This document shows, one piece after another, positions 61,341-64,000 of a DNA stretch of 64,000 nucleotides. How positions within the stretch are numbered: the stretch's first letter is position 1; every line of letters begins with the position of its first letter. The notes beneath the pieces are model-generated. The model was not told the origin of the DNA. It saw nothing but the letters and a program-made list of their open reading frames with translations, and did no database searches. Made by a program: the position numbers and the translations under genes. Source of the DNA: Antrihabitans cavernicola (GTDB lineage: Bacteria > Actinomycetota > Actinomycetes > Mycobacteriales > Mycobacteriaceae); the NCBI RefSeq assembly GCF_008297975.1, contig NZ_VLNY01000005.1:310001-374000 (forward strand), in the 5' to 3' direction.

Positions 61341-62216
61341 CTACAGTTCTCGCACCGATTCGACGACAACGGCTTCACCCGGTTTCAGAACCGCACCACA
61401 ACTGGCAGGGCGCGGCGCCAACGGCTCGGTGGTGACCTTCACCGCCCACCGACGGCCATCGCGATGCACCACCACCGGATCGGCTGACGATTCGATCACG
61501 GTCAAGTCATCCGCGCCTGCCAAAACCGTCTGGCGAACAGCGACTTCGGCGGCTTGACCTACCGCGCTGTAGCAACTGCGACCACGAAGCCCGTCGATCG
61601 ACACCTCACCACCGTGCGCTGCCTTCACGACATCTCCGGAGCGCTCGATATCGAGTCTTCCGTAGGTGTAACCACTGGGCAGCAAGATCATCGACGGTGC
61701 GAACCGATGCCCACCGGTGTGCGAGCACTCCCACACCGCAGCCGGAAAGCGTTGTGCCAGCGCCGCTGCGATCGGTCTACCCAATCGCGCACAGCACTGA
61801 TCACGCTTTCCGTGCACGCAAACCAGGACAGGCGGCGCCTCGACAGCCGCGCCGATGCCGGGCGCGGGACCGCCCAATCTGCCGAGGTCGATCTCCAACA
61901 ACTGATCCAGACTCGTGATCGTCATGCGCTCACACCACGACTGGCTGGGCCGCGAATTGGCAAGCAGCACAGTTCGATGCGTGATCGGCACGGTCCGCCC
62001 CACCCTGCGAATCAGCATCAGCCGAACATCCGCGGCCGCGGTTCGACGAGCGAGTTCGATCGACAGATTTCGACCCAACACAGCGTCATCGAGTACGTCT
62101 CGGCCCCACGCACCTGGATGCTCGACGCACAGCCACCCCTTCACGTGCGCAGCGGTTCCGGGTAGCGGTTCGTCGACAGCCGACAGCGCAGAACAGGTCA
62201 GGTTCTCGATTGTCAT
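61341..62216 (-). CDS. Sucrase/ferredoxin-like family protein
   Basis: A 291-residue protein of the sucrase/ferredoxin-like family, a thioredoxin-fold group related to [2Fe-2S] ferredoxins. The family blocks are present: N-terminal CSALSAVDEPLPGTAA with WLCVEHPGAWG, then VCVHGKRDQCCARLGRP and WECSHTGGHRFAPSMILLPSG, providing conserved Cys and His residues that may hold an Fe-S cluster. Biochemical role unknown. It directly follows the YdeI-like gene (TAG then ATG with no gap), so the two are co-transcribed. Confidence 0.85.
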   Translation of the reverse strand: MTIENLTCSALSAVDEPLPGTAAHVKGWLCVEHPGAWGRDVLDDAVLGRNLSIELARRTAAADVRLMLIRRVGRTVPITHRTVLLANSRPSQSWCERMTITSLDQLLEIDLGRLGGPAPGIGAAVEAPPVLVCVHGKRDQCCARLGRPIAAALAQRFPAAVWECSHTGGHRFAPSMILLPSGYTYGRLDIERSGDVVKAAHGGEVSIDGLRGRSCYSAVGQAAEVAVRQTVLAGADDLTVIESSADPVVVHRDGRRWAVKVTTEPLAPRPASCGAVLKPGEAVVVESVREL

Positions 62217-62792
62217 CTATTGGAACTTCTTGCCGTCTGCGAACATCTGCACGAACTTCGCGATGCGCCGTGCTCGCGTCTCCGGCTTGATCGCATCGTT
62301 GAGCTGGTAGTAGACCTGGAAGCGATTCTGACTGTCCAGGGTCTCGAAGAACTCGGCGGCAGCGGGATTCTTCGCCAGTTCGTCGAGGAAGTCCTGCGGC
62401 GTCTTGGCATCCTTCGGACCGTCGTACGCCCGATCCCAGCGGCCGTCGGCCTTGGCTCTGTCGACCTGCGCCTGCCCGGCTGGATGCAACAAACCCTGCG
62501 CAGCCAACTCGGCGATCTTGCCGACGTTGCGTTTGGACCAGGGGCTACGCGCCCGACGCGGCGTGAATCCCTGCAGGTAGAAGTTCGCGTCGAGTCCCTT
62601 GGTCTGTCCGTCGATCCAACCGAAACAGAGCGCTTGGTCCAGCGCCTGGGCGTAATCGATGGACGTCTCGCCCGATGCCTTCTTGGCGAATTTCAGCCAA
62701 ACCCCTTGTTCCAAGCCATGATTGACTTCTAGCCACTCACGGAATGCCGCGCCGTCGGGGAAGTACTCGATGGATCGGTCCGCAGCAGCCAT
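62217..62792 (-). CDS. YdeI/OmpD-associated-family protein
   Basis: A 191-residue cytosolic protein of the YdeI/OmpD-associated family. Characteristic blocks: AFREWLEVNHGLEQGVWLKFAKKASG, SIDYAQALDQALCFGWIDGQTKGLD, FTPRRARSPWSKRNVGKI, and the C-terminal FFETLDSQNRFQVYYQLNDAIKPETRARRI. Its function is not known; some homologues are described as bacteriocin-protection proteins. It is the first gene of a two-gene operon and is divergent from the AraC gene by 24 bp. Confidence 0.9.
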   Translation of the reverse strand: MAAADRSIEYFPDGAAFREWLEVNHGLEQGVWLKFAKKASGETSIDYAQALDQALCFGWIDGQTKGLDANFYLQGFTPRRARSPWSKRNVGKIAELAAQGLLHPAGQAQVDRAKADGRWDRAYDGPKDAKTPQDFLDELAKNPAAAEFFETLDSQNRFQVYYQLNDAIKPETRARRIAKFVQMFADGKKFQ

Positions 62793-62816
62793 GTACTCAC
62801 TCTAGAATCCGAGGTC

Positions 62817-63641
62817 GTGACTGGCGAGCGTGAGGATCCCCGGGGTGAGCCCGGTGCAATCATTCGGCCGGACCTCGCAGCTCCACTGATCGACGTCAGC
62901 AGGCATCATCCGCGGGAATCGCTGCAGCCCTACGTCGAGTATCTCTGGGTAGTGCGCTGGACCGTGACGTCACAACATCGACAGCAGGTGCTACCTCAGC
63001 CCAAGATCCACTTGGCAGCCGAAGATGGACGGCTGCTGGTCAACGGAATCAACCGCGACCCGTTCTTCCGCACGTTCGACACCTCTGCGCAGGCAATCGG
63101 AGTCGCTTTTCGGCCTGCTGGTTTTCGCCCGTTTCTCCGATCCAGCGTCGGCGCGTTGGAAGGCAAAGTGGTGCCCGCGGGTGTGCTGTGGCCGGAGGAC
63201 GACGCACCCGTCGCTGCTCGAATCCTTGCCGAAGCCGACGCCTCGGTGATGGTGCGCGGCATCGAGGACTACCTGGACCGATTGACTCCCGAACCCGACC
63301 CGCTTGTCGACGAGATCGCCGGCATCGTCGAGCGGATCGAACACGATACCGCTGTTCATCGCGTGGATCAGGTGGCATCGATCGCCGGTGTGAGCGCTCG
63401 GACGCTGCAGCGGATGTTCACCGAATACGTTGGCATAGGCCCGAAATGGGTGATCCAGCGCCGACGGCTACTCGACGCGGCCGAACGCGCACACGACGGT
63501 GCACCGGTGAACTGGGCCGAACTGGCCGACCGATTGGGCTTCAGTGATCAAGCACATCTGATCCGCGCTTTCACGGCAACAGTGGGTATGCCACCTGCGG
63601 CCTACTCGCGCGCGACGGCCGGGTGGCGACCGCGCGGATAG
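62817..63641 (+). CDS. AraC-family transcriptional regulator
   Basis: A 274-residue regulator. The N-terminal domain (about 25-140: PYVEYLWVVRWTV, VLPQPKIHLAAEDGRLLVNG, AIGVAFRPAGFRPFL) is the DUF6597-type cupin-like sensor, followed by a double AraC HTH (about 180-268: VDQVASIAGVSARTLQRMFTEYVGIGPKWVIQRRRLLDA, ELADRLGFSDQAHLIRAFTATVG). GTG 62817 lies 8 nt after TAGAAT (62803-62808), pointing to a leaderless mRNA. The divergent ydeI-type operon is a likely target. Confidence 0.9.
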   Translation: MTGEREDPRGEPGAIIRPDLAAPLIDVSRHHPRESLQPYVEYLWVVRWTVTSQHRQQVLPQPKIHLAAEDGRLLVNGINRDPFFRTFDTSAQAIGVAFRPAGFRPFLRSSVGALEGKVVPAGVLWPEDDAPVAARILAEADASVMVRGIEDYLDRLTPEPDPLVDEIAGIVERIEHDTAVHRVDQVASIAGVSARTLQRMFTEYVGIGPKWVIQRRRLLDAAERAHDGAPVNWAELADRLGFSDQAHLIRAFTATVGMPPAAYSRATAGWRPRG

Positions 63642-63648
63642 CTCGGGC

Positions 63649-64000
63649 CTACGGCGCCGACAGGAACGGCAGCACGATGTCGGCGAAATCGGCGTACTTG
63701 TCACGGTGGATGCTGTGACCGGATTTGAACTTCACCGTTCGGCAGTTCGGGATGGCGGCGACCACGGCCTCGAGCTTGATCGGATCGACCATGCCTCCCG
63801 GACCGCCGACAAGGATCAGCGTCTCTGCGGTGATGTCGCCGAGCCGATCCCACCACTGCGGATTTGCCTGCCGGAACTGTGTGAGGGCGGACGACGTCAT
63901 CGACCGGTCGTAGGCGATGACCGCACGGGGGTGGCGAATCAAGCTGGTCGTGGCATGCCAGAGCTCCGGAACGCTCGGGAATCGGCTGGTCAACGGGGTC
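63649..64000 (-). CDS. Alpha/beta hydrolase, C-terminal part (5' end outside window)
   Basis: The last ~117 residues of an alpha/beta-hydrolase-type protein, truncated by the window edge. The visible part has the lid remnant and RLGDITAETLILVGGPGGMVDP, the strand carrying the catalytic-acid region, and KSGHSIHRDKYADFADIVLPFL with the likely catalytic His. The nucleophile is off the window. The frame is open to base 64000, so the TTG at 63993 is not the true start. It converges on the AraC gene with a 7 bp gap. Confidence 0.75.
   Translation of the reverse strand, partial: TPLTSRFPSVPELWHATTSLIRHPRAVIAYDRSMTSSALTQFRQANPQWWDRLGDITAETLILVGGPGGMVDPIKLEAVVAAIPNCRTVKFKSGHSIHRDKYADFADIVLPFLSAP

Overview
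The window is a high-GC actinobacterial chromosome segment, most likely from a Rhodococcus- or Nocardia-like member of the Mycobacteriales. This rests on GC-rich codon use, many GTG/TTG starts, frequent 1-4 nt gene overlaps, leaderless-type -10 boxes, a SAM-IV riboswitch, and a gene order that (from memory) follows the M. tuberculosis Rv3302c-Rv3370c interval: lpdA, amiA1/amiB1, deoD, pmmB, upp, Rv3311, add, deoA, cdd, sdhCDAB, dacB1, Rv3335c, trpS, icd, metY/metX, folD, spoU, dnaE2. The genus is inference; no rRNA gene is present.

Layout. 1-9.3 kb: end of glpK, a Phd-SRPBCC fusion gene, a small secreted protein, an HxlR regulator/PPOX pair, an aminotransferase, LpdA, a gamma-glutamylcyclotransferase and an operon of a crotonase with two M20 amidohydrolases. 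9.3-18.7 kb: nucleoside salvage (purine nucleoside phosphorylase, phosphohexomutase, uracil phosphoribosyltransferase, adenosine deaminase, thymidine phosphorylase, cytidine deaminase), interrupted by a compact envelope/type VII-like operon (secretion-target-like protein, NlpC/P60 hydrolase, two YbaB-like proteins) behind a likely ECF-sigma promoter. 18.8-22.5 kb: sdhCDAB with an iron-box-like site upstream and a strong terminator. 22.5-36.9 kb: an accessory stretch of regulators, two HTH_42/AlkZ-like proteins, a RelA/SpoT-domain protein, FabH-like synthase, a drug exporter, DacB1, a LysR regulator with a basic tail, an aldo/keto reductase/TetR pair and membrane proteins. 36.9-44.9 kb: trpS, MpaB-like protein/TetR, an xthA-barnase-barstar operon, a hydrolase, an MFS protein and icd. 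45.0-47.7 kb: methionine synthesis (metY-metX) behind a SAM-IV riboswitch followed by a three-cysteine leader ORF. 47.7-54.5 kb: folD cluster, spoU, a DUF4349 lipoprotein, and SOS-type dnaE2 with a LexA-like box. 54.6-58.4 kb: a four-gene cluster of unrecognised exported/membrane proteins, including two paralogues and a sorting-signal-like tail. 58.4-61.3 kb: a retron-type reverse transcriptase preceded by a structured non-coding segment, then a frameshifted DUF222/HNH gene. 61.3-64.0 kb: a sucrase/ferredoxin-like protein, a YdeI-like protein, an AraC regulator and a partial hydrolase.

The most interesting candidate system is the retron-like locus (58475-59878): four tight hairpins enclosed by a 9 bp plus 7 bp inverted repeat ending 2 nt before the reverse transcriptase start. 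Next are the double SAM-riboswitch/polycysteine-leader control of metY-metX, the Phd-SRPBCC fusion with tandem perfect palindromes, and the exported-protein cluster at 54.6-58.4 kb.
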